From contig CM067522.1 in the NCBI GenBank assembly GCA_034509495.1, positions 2,909,268 to 2,973,267 on the forward strand: 64,000 bases of DNA, in the 5' to 3' direction. This stretch comes from Acestrorhynchus altus (taxonomy: Eukaryota > Chordata > Actinopteri > Characiformes > Acestrorhynchidae). A program made the translations under genes and the position numbers. Positions 48,006 to 60,130 of this stretch are shown here, one piece after another. A model generated the notes under the pieces. That model did not search any database. It had not been told where the DNA came from and was given only the letters and a program-made list of their open reading frames with translations. Each line of letters opens with the position of its first letter. Position 1 is the first letter of the stretch.

Positions 48006-48199
48006 GATTCAATGGTTGGCTCCACATTTGCATGTCTTTGTTCCACTTATGGCATACTTGTTTATGTAGATCCCAGCATTATTTGACATTTTGGTCTTTG
48101 GACATAGGTCTTTTCAAATGAGCGTGACTAACGCAAGCAGATGTAGTTACAGTGTAAATTAAGGAACAGGATCTTCATTGACAAATAATGTTAGTGCTG

Positions 48200-48320
48200 A
48201 AACTAGGGCTGCATCGATATCGCAGTGTTTCATACAATAGCAAAGTTCCCACTGTTCTCAGTTTCTATTGCAAATGTATCAGACGGAGATTATAATTATG
48301 CAATATCAATTATTTTACTC
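48200..48320. mobile_element. GGGCTGCA-type MITE fragment
   Basis: Starts 'actagggctgcatcgatatc' then 'gcagtg', like the 10.3-kb element. No right end. Confidence 0.4.
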
Positions 48321-49144
48321 CAATCATGAATATGCATTCATTAATAACATGGCATGCAGGATCATTGACTTCTGATCATGTTTTCATGCACTGTAGATGT
48401 AATCAGACAATCAGGAAAATTCTAGGTTTACACGAGTCAGATTTCTACCTTTCAACCAGCCAATAATCTCATGGAAGAATGTGAAGGCAGGGAAGAAGAT
48501 GAGGTCCCTGCTGGTTAAGCCCAGTGGTTTCGTGCCTTGATCCGAGACTAAAATCCAGCTCTGTTTATTGGATTTCTTAATCCGATTTCGAGACCAGTCT
48601 ACGAAATTGGAGTGTGCTGTTTATATGACTACTTGAAGACCACTGACCTGGTTCCTAGTGTCAAGTCAAGCAATGGAGTTAACCATAAAGCAATATCTAG
48701 TGATCATTACATGTCAGAAAAAGTATTTTCACTGCTGAACTGCACAATAAGGTTAAACCAACATGGTGTAAGTAGTAAGAGCTCAGCTGTAGGTATGACT
48801 AAATCAGATTGTAGGGTTAAGAAAACCCCGGTGATCACTGCCTACAGCATTCTAACACCACTGGTTATGAACAGTCAGAGCATGTGCCTAAAGAAGTGTC
48901 CTTTCACAAACAGTGCTAATAATTCAGGTTCTGGATATTTTGATGTGGGTGCTTAGATCCATGAGTCACTGTGGACTGGGTCTATGTGGCGTCTGTCCTT
49001 TGGTCATTCTGGTCATTTTGAAGTTTGAGGTTCTCGTTATTCAACTACGCCAACATAAATACAGTTGTCCATTTTAGGGAACCTTTCATCTGACACCAAT
49101 AAAAACTGCATCACTGCATCAGTATTTAAATGATAATCCAAAGA
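48321..49144. other. no gene recognised
   Basis: A 114-codon open frame at 48612-48956 has no recognisable motif and no defensible splice sites. Confidence 0.4.
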
Positions 49145-49360
49145 TCCTTCCAATCTGGCAACCCAAAGTTGTTCTATTAGTGCTGGTCATACGGCCAATA
49201 ACTCTGAAAATCATCACTACAGCTAACATACTAAGAAGTTCTGCACACGCCACTAAGATGTGCTGTGCGCACAGGTGTGGAGGAACCAGACAACACTCAA
49301 TAAATGATGAAGCGATGGGGGAGGGCGCTGCACTCTGCAGTCGGTGGGAATTCACTGGCT
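49145..49360 (+). repeat. direct repeat, copy B
   Basis: Matches copy A (47765-48005) with scattered substitutions and small indels. The 3' junctions diverge after 'gctgcactctgc'. Confidence 0.85.
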
Positions 49361-49524
49361 ACAGTAAAGCAGCAGTATTCAACCGTGGACGTTTGTTTGC
49401 GTGACTTCATCACGGATTGAATCCGACTGTATCAACAGAGCCATCTGGCACCCGGTGTGTTCTGCTCACAGCTGCGGGTGAGACGCCGGGGAACGTTGGC
49501 TCGGTCTGAATCAGTGATTAGAAT

Positions 49525-49526
<2 letters not shown>

Positions 49527-49560
<34 letters not shown>
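49527..49560. repeat. (GT)n microsatellite
   Basis: About 17 GT units. Confidence 0.95.
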
Positions 49561-49565
<5 letters not shown>

Positions 49566-49799
49566 GATGGCTTTAGGAGCAGGTGCTGATGCTGAGGAAT
49601 GAACAAACCACCTGCTCTTAAATTTCACACATTGGTATTATATACCTTCAGAGCTTTGAACCCAGCAGGAGTGGACTGTTCCTGGGGTTGGAGCTCATGT
49701 TTCTAATACTTCACCATCCCGGAATTTTGATTCCACACTGCTACCGACTGTAGAGTCAAAATACTGCTACTAGTGGGGTGTAACAATACGTATATTTGT

Positions 49800-50615
49800 A
49801 CCAAACAATCAGTGATTTTTGTACAATTTTAGAGTGGAAAAGTTTGGGAACCCTAGGATTTGAGCACTCTGACCAGCTTTGATCAAGGTCTCGCTAGTCA
49901 TCCATAGTCATTCTTTGGAAAGCTTTATAGATACCCAGACTCCTCTAATCCAAAAAACAGCAGCCATGGATTCTTCTAAGCAGCTGCCTAGCACTCTGAA
50001 ACTGGTTGAGACCCACGAAGCAGGAGAAGGCTGTAATTCCACCTTTTGAAATGTAATCAAGAAATGATCGGTCTGGGCCAAGAAACATTTTAGACAGCTG
50101 CTCATAGAATTGCTTCTCACAGAAGGTTATATCCAGGAGGATTTAGCAGACTCTGGAAATATGGCACATTGTGGAACTGTTCAGCAACACCTGCAGAAAT
50201 ATGGCCTTCATCAGAGGTTACACAGGGCATGTTTGCATGTTGGAAATGGATAATGATCTAAACCAGACCTCAAAATGCACAGTAGGCCACAGGTAGAATA
50301 GTTCTCATGGTGCCCTGCTCTGAACATCACTGTGGATCTTTGGATACACCTCTGAAGAGCAGTGCATGCAAGATGGCCCAGGAATCTCACAGAAATGGAA
50401 GTCTTTTATGAGGTAGAGTGGATGAAAATCCCTCAAACAAGAACGGAATGAAGACTCCTGGCTACCAAAAGTGTTTGCAAGCTGTGATACTTGCCAAAGG
50501 GGATCTTTCTAGGTACTAACCATGCAGGGTGCCCAAAGTTTTGCTTCGGGCCCTTTTGATTTTTTGTTATTTTGAAAATGTACAAGATGAAAATAAATAA
50601 ATTCCCAAGACATGG
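49800..50615 (+). mobile_element. Tc1/mariner-like relic
   Basis: Near the left, 'agaaggctgtaattcc' and similar text. Then 'ggcacattgtggaactgttc', 'tatggccttcatcag' and 'ggaaatggataatgatctaa' (a DNDLN-type word). It ends with 'ggtgcccaaagttttgcttc', 'gggcccttttgattttttgt' and 'tattttgaaaatgtacaaga', the 3' end of a common fish element. No open transposase frame survives. Confidence 0.65.
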
Positions 50616-50664
50616 GCACTTTAATCATTAATGGATGTTCCTGATCTACCTTTTTTTCTTGTTT

Positions 50665-50665
<1 letters not shown>

Positions 50666-50702
<37 letters not shown>
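50666..50702. repeat. (CT)n microsatellite
   Basis: About 18 CT units. 50703-52150 shows no recognisable gene. A 91-codon reverse frame at 50914-51189 has no motif. Confidence 0.9.
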
Positions 50703-50704
<2 letters not shown>

Positions 50705-52154
50705 ATCCTCCAGCTATGGCAGAGAACCTCTTTCAGCTTTAATGCAGTAATTACTGTGAAAGATGTATTTTGCCCCACTTTAGTGCAGGTGAAAAAAAAT
50801 AAAAAGTGGTCTCAGCAGTTTGTGCTGGTAGAATTTTGCGAGTGGAGCTCTCGTGCGTGATGTGGTGCCACGGTTTCAAAACATCTGCTCTTTCCTTATG
50901 GCAACACGATACATTAAGATGCATCCCCATGTAAGATTATGTTCTTAAGAAGATACTTAGTGTTAATCATCTGAAAGATTACCTGGTAGCCCTGCAAACT
51001 ATGTTCATCAACTCTGAAGCTGAAGCTGCAGGTCAGGCAACATCCAGGCAGCCCACAGGAATAGACGTGGCCATTAACTCCATTTGAGATGCTTCTGAGA
51101 TGTTTCTGGAGCACTGATGAAGACCGACTATCCTTTGGCATTTTGGCGGGGACACAATCAGTCCATTTTCTTGGTTGTAGCCATCCCAAAGCCAGAGACG
51201 GCCTTCATTGGTGGAGCTAGTTGATGTCCATGAACTTTATACAACAATACTAATTCTCCTCTTGTATGTATTATTCATTGTTTGTCCACTATGAATTGCT
51301 CCCATTTCCCCCACAATATGACAGTATGTATTAACTGTGCATCGAAAAGAAACGCCTGCCCAAAGCATCTCAAAGCAGACTTTAAAAAAGAGAAAGCCCT
51401 GCCTAAAAGAAGAAGGATGCAATATTAATGACCACTCCTCCACACACCTTTCTTTTAACCTCCTGTCCCAGTGTTCAACTTTGGGTGGGTGGAGAGACGA
51501 GACAGTATTTGAGAACGATTAAAAAGGAAAGGCATATTAGCAAACAAACAGGAAAACAAGCGCTGTGACATTATTTGGGTCTATGACTAAAACAAACTGG
51601 GATTTCCTCATGTTTTTCCAGTGCTTTGACACGATTTCTTATACTGCGCTTCTTATACAGTGACTAAGAAATCGTCTGTGATGTGGTCAAGGTCGAAAAA
51701 ACTCCTGAAGAGCTCCTGAAAAAGATAGTTTTCAAAGGATAACACCCTCATCATCTCTTCCTTAAACAGAATTGAAAGGTTCGCTGACGCATGTTTAAAC
51801 ATCATCCATCATACGTTACGTATGAGAGCAATGGAAACAGCAGTACTGGTCATAACAGACGTCATTGGCTCTCCTGAGGTTGAACTCTAATAGTGAGTCC
51901 TCAGATGTTTGACGGCTGTTTTTATTAAACAATTGTTAATTTGGGTTCTCTGACGTTTTACGTTTCACATTTGGTTTGGTTTGTTTCATGCAGTGTCTGG
52001 TAAGAGGTGTTACTGGTGTTACTAATGGGGTTTACTGGTCAGGACATCATTGGTGGGGATGCAAGCTATCTTTTGGCTTTATTAGTGTCCAAAAACCAAC
52101 CTATGATGCCATGTAATCCAGATCTATTCCATAAATGTTCTTTGTTCTCCAACA

Positions 52155-52260
52155 TCTGTTAGTTGTGGGGAGAGAGTGCCATCTCCCCACTCGACCATGG
52201 CCAGTTGTGCTCACTCAGGTTCTGCCTGCTGATGGCGAGGTTCTGCTCCTTTGTTTTTGC
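52155..52260 (-). mobile_element. SINE (family 2) fragment, antisense
   Basis: 'gttgtggggagagagtgcca' and 'tctccccactcgaccatggc' match the reverse body at 31.0 kb. Confidence 0.6.
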
Positions 52261-52689
52261 CACAGAACACTGTCTGGTGTCTTCTAGGTAACATCATCGC
52301 ACATTATTTCCAACCTGCAGCAGTGAGGAATGTGCTCAGAAGGTTACAGAACAGTTAGAGTTTGCAGTCTGGAACTATTTTATAGTGCAACATGATGACT
52401 TAGAATGTGGTTCTAGAGCTTTGAATGTTTGACCTGCTTTTCGTCCAGATATTTGTTTGTTCTACCTCCAAAACCCTGAGTGTTAGCATGTAAGCTGTTG
52501 CGGAAACTCACTTTTCAGCTTGTGGGAGAACCGCATGATTTTATTTGGTTTTAAATCACCACTGGACTGTGTAAACGGAACTGGAACCCGAATGATCAGA
52601 GAGGCCAGACAGAATAGATTATATGATTACAACGAGACGTCCAAACACATTACACTAAAAACCCGAAAGCCATTGGACTGGCACCAGTT

Positions 52690-53035
52690 ATCGTGTTCCA
52701 TAACTTTTGCCACGTCCATGTGGGAAATGTATGTTGGGCTCTAGCATTGAATGTGTATGTGATTGCTGCCAGATTTGCTCATCTCTTCGCACAGATTTTT
52801 GTAGGCAGAAGCTGCCCGACACAATCATTACCACCCACTGCACTGTCCACTGTGGGTGGTAATGCATTCTGCAATGTCTTCCCAGTACACAGGTCACACT
52901 GTGGATTAAGGAATATTAAATGACTGCACATCTTCAGAAATGGAATGGAATGTCAGATCCATCTGGTAGCCAGCATTACGACTTGCACAAACTCACATCA
53001 CTTTGCCATGGCCAACTTATACAGGCGTGGTTGCC
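52690..53035. repeat. dispersed repeat, copy 1 of a pair (partner at 58655-59050)
   Basis: Shares 'gcattgaatgtgtatgtgat', 'attaccacccactgcactgt', 'ccactgtgggtggtaatgc' and 'ggtagccagcattacgact' (variants) with the 58.7-kb locus in the same order. A CCACCCAC...GTGGGTGG inverted repeat is central in both. Probably a transposon family; no known protein motif seen. Confidence 0.65.
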
Positions 53036-53179
53036 CCCGGTAACAACACTTAATCAGTTTACATACATTTGGCAGATCAGTGTTTGATATCATAAATCTT
53101 ATCTAAACTGGGAGGCTGTGTTAGATCGGATTGGATCTGTGTCTCGGCATTAAGATGCTCTATTGGGATTGTGGGGCAA

Positions 53180-53490
53180 ACCGCTGGAATGTGACACGCC
53201 TGTTGAAAAAGAGATGTTTAAATTAGGAGAACAAAGGCAGTTTTATGGTATAGATGGCGTATTTATGCAAAACAAAAGCCCAATTTAGAGGTGAAGCATT
53301 AGCAGCCTCCGTAATGAGCCTGTTTTGAAATAAACTCTTTTGATTTGGGAATGACCTACATTTGTTGTGGGCTAAATGTTTAATTCATAAACAACAAAAC
53401 TGCTCCTTTTGATTGCAGACCAAGTTTAATGAGCTGCAGCCGCTGCTCTTAAATCCGAACTCTTGTTTTCTTAGAGCAGTGCAGATATTA
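53180..53490. other. conserved-looking noncoding block with an octamer-like motif
   Basis: Repeat-free. Contains 'gtatttatgcaaaacaaaag' (ATGCAAA is the POU octamer core), 'cctccgtaatgagcctg', 'atgtttaattcataaacaac' and 'gtttaatgagctgcag'. Candidate neural or endodermal enhancer by motif texture only. Confidence 0.35.
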
Positions 53491-53889
53491 GGGCTGTTTG
53501 CCTCGTTTTGAAGTCAGGTGGAGTCATTTGATCATTTTATCAATACCATGAACGAGAAATCGGAACCGATGTGTTTCACGCCCTTAGTTCATGTCACTGG
53601 TTGAACGAAGCGCGATTCATCACATCATTTAAAATCCCAAACTGTTTTCTTTCTTCTGCCTCTCGGATTTGTCGATGACTTCATAATGCATCTGTTGGCC
53701 TCCCTGCCACCACCACCCCCCACCTCGATAGTTTAGAGAACTGCATTTTACAAAATAAAAGACATTTCAAAATGTATCCAGGAGATCCGAGGCAACTCCA
53801 ATTTGTCCTTATTTGTGATGTAAATATGAACAGAATTTAAATATTTGAATGAAATTGAGCAGGTTTTTATCATAAAATACTTATGCTCC

Positions 53890-54040
53890 ATTTCTGGAGC
53901 CCATGGCCCCCGGGGAGCAGCTGGGGAGTTCAGTATCTTGCTCCAAGGTTACTTCAGTCATATCCTGCCAGTTCAGGGATTTGAACTGGCGACCTTCCAG
54001 TCACACGGCTGGTTCGCTAACCCCAATTCCACGACTGCCC
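53890..54040 (-). mobile_element. tRNA-derived SINE (family 1), antisense, 3'-truncated
   Basis: The reverse complement begins GGGCAGTCGTGGAATTGGGG and carries AGTTCAAATCCCTGAACTGG (B box). It stops within 'ctgctccccgggggccatgg'. Confidence 0.75.
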
Positions 54041-54639
54041 AAATATCAACATTCATTCATCTCCACATCTCCTTGGGACTTGACCCACACTTGATTCAGA
54101 CCATAGACTGAAGTCACACCTCAGAGAAGCTCATGATTATTTATTTGAAGACTGGCTGATTGATTAAGTGGAATTAGTTGTTGCTCCTGGTTGTTTAGAA
54201 TCAAAAACTGCAGTCACGCTGGGCTTTTTCTGACCCAGTTTAACACCGCTGCCCAAGAGGCTCGAAACTTGGACCAGAACTCGAAGGCTTGGTTGGGCTT
54301 CATGTCTCTGACAGTCAAAAGACAACTCTGACTCACACTCTAGACTCTAGCTCAGAAACCCAAGGCTCAACTCTGCCTCAGGCCTCAGAGACTGGAGGCA
54401 TGCCTGAGACTCGCACCCCAGAGATTAGAGACTCTACTCCCACAGATGACTTCTGCAATAGAGGATTTGTTTGAAATTGTGAAGTTTATAGATCATTTTG
54501 TTTTTGCACCAAATAATAGGATTAAATACGGTGTAGAATTGTTGTTTTTACTAATGTCATTATTAATTATAAATATAGCTAGAGCTCACTTTTTATGTCT
54601 CTACATCAGTGCAGATGAATCATCCACCACAACTAAGCA
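54041..54639. other. no gene recognised; short CTCAGA-rich degenerate repeat
   Basis: 54240-54435 repeats 'gactctagactctagctcag'-like and 'ggctcaactc' words, similar in style to 43840-43935. The rest is AT-rich. Confidence 0.4.
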
Positions 54640-55020
54640 CACATTAGCTCTTGTGTGAGTCCACACTATTGGGCCTTGTATCATCAGCTCCATATAAGGG
54701 GAAAATAGCATCTATTAGAGGCTCCATCTCTTTTGAGCTCCCTTTTTGAAAGAATTTCATTAATGCACCCATCCTCCCTCTCGAGCCGCCCTCAGAGAAT
54801 GGGACTCGCATAATTGAACGCCAAGCTACCTCTGGATTTGCATCAGGACTTTTTGATAAAGCTGGCATTTTTAATAAAGCGAGTGGAGAACGGAGATGGG
54901 AACAGAGCAGCTCTGTGAAGTCTGGGGTGAAAATTCTCCACACATCAGCAGGAGGAGCACAGAAAAGCCAGCAAGCCTGGATGTTCTCCCTTAAAAACAG
55001 CATGCTACTGGACCGAGTTC
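54640..55020. other. strong conserved-looking noncoding block (119-codon open reverse frame)
   Basis: Repeat-free and low in obvious decay. Includes 'gaatttcattaatgcaccc', 'gcataattgaacgccaagct' and 'gataaagctggcatttttaa'. The reverse strand is open over 54644-55003, but the translation has no motif I know and no splice signals bound it. I favour a conserved noncoding element over a gene. Confidence 0.35.
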
Positions 55021-55136
55021 CTTCCTTTCAGCACTAGTTAATAAAGAGGCTTGTCGCTGTAGAACTAGTCAGATCTCCGGAATGACTAATGAGGACTTTC
55101 AGTTGTCATATTGCTTGTATTTTATATGCAGGGACA

Positions 55137-55465
55137 TATACCGGTCAACCTTAATGTAATGACCTTCTGCCTGTCCATGTAATCCACACCATGGACCGCA
55201 CAGGAGCACGCTGTAGTTCTATAATCACAGGCTGTAGTTCATCTGTTTCTCTGCGTACTTTATTCTCCTCCTTTCACCCTGATCTTCAGTGATCTTCAAT
55301 GATCAGGACCACCGCAGAGCAGGTATTACGTAAAGTGGTGGGTCATTCTCAGCACTTCAGTGACACGGACACTGTTGTGTGTTGCACTAGTATGAGTGGA
55401 TCAAACGCAGCAGTGCTGCTGGAGTTTTTAAACCCATCATCGTTACTACTGGATGAGAATAGTGG
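55137..55465 (+). mobile_element. dispersed fish element, plus-strand copy
   Basis: 'taccggtcaaccttaatgta', 'aatgatcaggaccaccgcag', 'gtgggtcattctcagcactt' and 'aacgcagcagtgctgctgga' match the family of 23820-24247. A scrap of the same family lies at 56495-56525. Confidence 0.7.
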
Positions 55466-56770
55466 ACTGAATTCAGCAGCCAGAAATTAGTTGGCTAGCC
55501 CGAAGATGGTTATTTGTCCATAAACATACCTTTTATGATGGTAACTGTGTTTGATTACTAATGTCTGGCCCACATTACAGGCTAATCGGGCCGGTTTTGA
55601 GGCCGATTCGATTCCTCCAGCAATTGCAAGTGGTCTCCTGATTTCGAGGTGCTCGTAAACAATGATCTTCTCAGATTGCTGCGGTAGTGTGTGGAGTCTG
55701 TACTCCAATCTTTACTCCTCTGATCTTACCTCAGTGCAGTCGGGCCGCCCCAATCGTGAATCGTAAATGTGAAACATGTTTAATATTTATGATTCACTGT
55801 CCTGTTGTGTGAGGTAGACACCAATTCTCTGGTGTGAACCTCACGTTGGTGTTATGCCCTAAAGACCGTCAACCAATAAGACCCGAGCTGAATGGAACGG
55901 CTCATACATAATGCAATACAAGCTTGAGGTGAATACACACATACATTATATTAGCCGGATACACACACACAAGGTGAAAAATACAAGCATCATTGATGCA
56001 CTAAAATATAACAAGTTTTTCTTATTTTCAGATTGATATTTGATCTCGTTGGCGCTGGAGGTAGAAAGATTTGGTGCCAGATTGCTCCTCAATGCCCCCA
56101 GACAAAGCAATGATTTCTTCCAAACCCACCACCCCAATTTATCCATTTTAAGCAAAGGCGAGACCCCAAAGTAAACTACAAATGGGCTTCATTTAAATGC
56201 ACAACTCTACATGAATACTGTCAAAACGTGTGACTTATCAGTGTATTTACCTCAAGCTTGCAGGATGTATAAAAGCATGCTGCCTGTAGACACGGCTTCA
56301 TCCGTATCACTTTCTTCCTCTCGGCTTTTCTGTGTGATGTAGCAGTCCGGGTGAAACTCCCACAAGCTTTCAGAACCAGGGGTTGGGACTCCTGTTTGCA
56401 CCCATAATCTGAAAGTCTGTGGTGTTTCGATTGTTAAGGCAGATTGTGTAGCGCGGGGGCTTTAGTGACCAATCAGTGAAAAATAGTGTGAGTGACACAC
56501 AGCAGTGCTGCTGGAGTGTTTAAACCACCAGGGGGTCATACTGTTATGACTCGCCTGTGTGCACCGCCGTGGTGCTGCATGTCAGGATGGCGAGAGCAGT
56601 GTACAGTTTTCTTGCCGGATTTCGACGTCAGCTGGCAGTGGACGTGGTGGACCAGGCTTGGCATTTGTCCAGTTCAACTGAATCATGGTGATTTATGCCA
56701 TTTTAATTTACAAGTTTGCTCATTACAGTTTGTAGCTTAAAGCCTCAAATAAAATACTTATTTTTCAATG
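55466..56770. other. no gene recognised
   Basis: Unassigned, apart from the repeat scrap near 56500. Confidence 0.4.
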
Positions 56771-56797
56771 TTTTTTTTTTTTTTTTTTTTTTTTTTT
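56771..56797. repeat. poly(T) tract
   Basis: 27-nt T run. 56798-57680 has no recognisable gene. A conserved-looking stretch may span about 56860-57330. Confidence 0.9.
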
Positions 56798-57689
56798 ATG
56801 AATAAATATTATGACGAGGGAAGGATCGGGAGGAGTGTTGTAATCCTGAAGGTAATTTCAGACCCTCAGAGCTGAGCTGAAGATGTATGAATATCAGCTG
56901 TGTGCTGTAATGTGAATGAGGACGGGTCTGATGAAAGGAGATTTCTCCTCTCTTTTCCTATCCAGCTGTTCCATAATTGAACAGTACAAGGTTTAGCGCA
57001 CCCGTCATCCTCGAACTCCCCGGGCCTATCTTTAATTCAGCCAGGCATGCTGCTGGAACTCGACTTTGGATGGTTCTGCTGCACTGTCGGAGAAGCTGCT
57101 GATTATCCACATGTTCCAGACCCGTCATTCTGCCTTAAGGCTTCGATGCACAAGCGGATTCCCGGGCCTCGCCTTTGGCTGCCGATGGCTGGTGGAGCGT
57201 TTGTGTCAAGGCTGATCTTTTGGCATTCATTTTTCGGCTAGGTGTCTTTACACTGTGTTTGTCCTTTACTTTTATCCTCACGGCATCATTTGTCACCGTA
57301 AGTTTCATTTGGGGATTCGAAAGGCACTCCCTATTCTCCAGGAGGGACGAAGGAAGCTGGAGGCAGTGAGATGGTTGGAGACATACTTCTTTATTTTCGT
57401 CTAAGCTCAAAGCTAGAATACACCAAACATTTTTTTTCGTGCTCAGGTTTTTTTGTTTTGTTTCAGGGAAGATTTTCAGGTTTGTCCATCACTCTGTCCT
57501 TTCAGCTCTCTTGTCTCTCCTATGGGCAGCTCTCCTCACTGGCCACCAGGGTTTGTTCCATTTGCACTGGCCTGCAGGTTTGGTGTGGGATACCTCTCAG
57601 CCTTTTGGTGATGCAGATGGTAGTAACGTACATTTGGAACTTTCGGCAACTGCTGTTGGTGCTTGAGGTTTGGTTGTAAACCACCAAAT

Positions 57690-58045
57690 TGCAGACGTGC
57701 CATGAACTGGAAGCTGCTGGAACACCTGTATCGTTGTCTACAATCGAACAAGTTACGTCTCCGTGGACTGAGAAAGAAACCCTGGACCCTCCAAGAAAGA
57801 AGCTCCTGCTCCAAAATCAACACTTTTAAGCTTGACTGAAGTTTACAGCTGAGTGCATGAAGACAGTCGACGTCTTCTGGAGGAAAGTTTTATGATCAGA
57901 TGGGACAAAGATGTTTGGACTGGTAAAGGTGAGCCATTCAACCTCAAAACCACTGAACCAACTATTACACAAACGAATGGAATAATGAAAGAAGACTACC
58001 TCAAAGTTCTTCAGCATATTCTGAAACCATCAGATAGACCGTGAT
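57690..58045 (+). mobile_element. Tc1-like transposon relic
   Basis: 'gtgccatgaactggaagctg', 'ctccgtggactgagaaagaa', 'agaagctcctgctccaaaat', 'cgtcttctggaggaaagttt' and 'tgatcagatgggacaaagat' parallel the 6.1-kb relic and code for the central region (SDGTK-like, here IRWDKD). The 3' part ('gaaagaagactacctcaaag') is aberrant. Broken. Confidence 0.65.
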
Positions 58046-58524
58046 CACAGATATGATATCAGATATGGTCTAATGTTGGGCGTGGTTCTGCTGGAACAAT
58101 AGATGAGGATTAAGAAGCAGTGCTGGAGGTTCTGCATGGGCCGGCAGGTGTCCTGCATGGCATCTATCGCAGTTGCTGTTGCATTTGTGACAAGGGGCTT
58201 CCGGAGCTCTGCAGCCACTGATAGTACTTCAGTCATTTGGCAGAGAAAGCTGGCAGAGACAGATTTGTTTTGGAACGTAAATGTTTTAGATGGTCGGCCT
58301 CTGCCTCTTTGCTGAAAGGATTAGGATTATTAGGATCTTGTGGCATGTGTTGACACGAGGCTGTTAGGACTGTGGCTGTGTTTTCCATTGAGCTAAATGA
58401 TGCTCCAGACAGTTTAGTCGCACATTGATCTGATTGACTCTGACAAGGTGAGCTCTGAGAAGGAACAAAAGAGGGAGAGGGGTGTATCAAGAGGCCTGAG
58501 AAGTATCTGAAGTCTCTGCTTTGA

Positions 58525-58527
<3 letters not shown>

Positions 58528-58579
<52 letters not shown>
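58528..58579. repeat. (GT)n microsatellite
   Basis: About 26 GT units. Confidence 0.95.
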
Positions 58580-58582
<3 letters not shown>

Positions 58583-58654
58583 AAAGAGAGAGAGGGGGGT
58601 AATACAGGGCAACTGTATTGTGCAGGGTTTTTGTCCGAGGCAGAAATCAAGCAT

Positions 58655-59050
58655 TTTTGAATTTCATTGTGTATCTTGGTTTAGCAGCACCATCAGGTTT
58701 GAAAGTACAGAAGTTACCGGCACACCGGAGGGTATCTACGGAACGTGCAGAACGCTGCACTGGCCTGCCGTATATAAGTGTGTGGAGCTTCTGCATTGAA
58801 TATGAATGTGATTCCTGCCAAAGTCACTTGGGAGAATTCTAGCAAGATGCCACTGGTCACAGTTATTGCCACCCGCTGTTCTGTCCACTGTGGGTGGTAA
58901 TGCCTTCTATGACATATTTCTGGTATACTTGACACTGTGGAGGGAGGAAGGTTAAATTCCTGCAACTTTACAAGTGAAATGTTCCATCCATCTAGCACCC
59001 ACAATCATACCTCATTCTAACTCGCACGACCTTGCACGATGGGCGAGACC
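58655..59050. repeat. dispersed repeat, copy 2 (partner of 52690-53035)
   Basis: Same ordered words as the 52.7-kb copy, including the CCACCCGC...GTGGGTGG inverted repeat. It is longer on the left ('gtacagaagttaccggcaca'). Confidence 0.65.
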
Positions 59051-59374
59051 AGAATATGTATACCTGTTTCACATATGAAAACTCAAACCCAAACCCAGTT
59101 TGACCACACCTTCAGGTCAGTCTTTTTGTAGTAAGACCTACTTATTCTGCCTATTCATTCTAAACTTCCACCTCAACTGACCGTTGGAGATCTACCACCT
59201 TGCATATTCCAATTTAAGCCTTGGCTGCGTCCTGATTTAAAAGTTTCTTTCTCTCTATCTTCTTGAATATAATGAGAAGTTTAGTTTGGCCTACTGTTTC
59301 GTACTCTGATTCCATAGTGGAGCATCAACTTCTCTTCCTCATTAGAGATTGCCCTGTGAGATTGCTGGGAAGGG

Positions 59375-59985
59375 GTGGAGAGGTCAGGGACATCTGATGG
59401 AGTCGAAACGACAACCATCCAGGCTGAAACTGAAGTGAGTGGCAGAAAACCCTTACGCGTTCACCCAACCATCAGCTCAGTTCCTCTACCCTCAGCAGAC
59501 AGGCCAGCAGGCATGGAGCGAACCCATCAATATTTTTCCTACATCTACAAACTCTCAGAAAGCCCACAAACCTTCATATTTTGGGGGATTTTGGAGATAT
59601 TTTTCCCCAGCAAGCAATTTTCTATCTGTAGCTTCTTCCTCCTGTGAAAATGCAGATGGGTCAGTGAGGTGAACTTTTTCTTAAGGGTGGGGAGGGAAGA
59701 GGAGGAGAACATGCGGAACTGAAAAATCAGTCTGGTGTTGAAGTGTTTTTCGTTGGCAAATTGAACCACTCGGGAAGATGTCACCTATATTTTGAGAGGT
59801 CTAGTAATGATAAGTACTCACTTTTTTTTCAATTCCCCCAATTCCTGTCTGAAAATAAGCCCATAAACTTCTCTCAACTAGGTCTTCAGGAAGGTCCTGC
59901 AGACCTAGCGATGGGATTTTGGGCAGAGTATGACATTCTTAAAGATGAGCAGAACTTCACTTTTGAAATTGTGGAGTTGTGATAA
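59375..59985 (+). pseudogene. possible broken retrocopy or gene fragment, unidentified
   Basis: Two adjacent open stretches in different frames have unusually protein-like translations. At 59439-59672 the translation contains PYAFTQPSAQFLYPQQTG and QQAWSEPINIFPTSTNSQ. At 59743-59982 it contains KLNHSGRCHLYFERSSND and ends FTFEIVEL before a stop. An in-frame stop lies just before the first, and a stop plus frame change separates them. No introns or donor and acceptor sites are evident, as in a decayed retrocopy. I do not recognise the parent. It could be chance. Confidence 0.25.
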
Positions 59986-60130
59986 CTGTTATAGTCTTAA
60001 TGATCCAAAATGTTGAATCAAAGGAAAAGGTGGCAATAATACTCTTTGAAAGAACAGTGATGTGCCATTTCTATTGCACAGAGGTGGACAACTGATCCAG
60101 GCCTTGCTGCAATGAGGAGCCTGAGAAATG

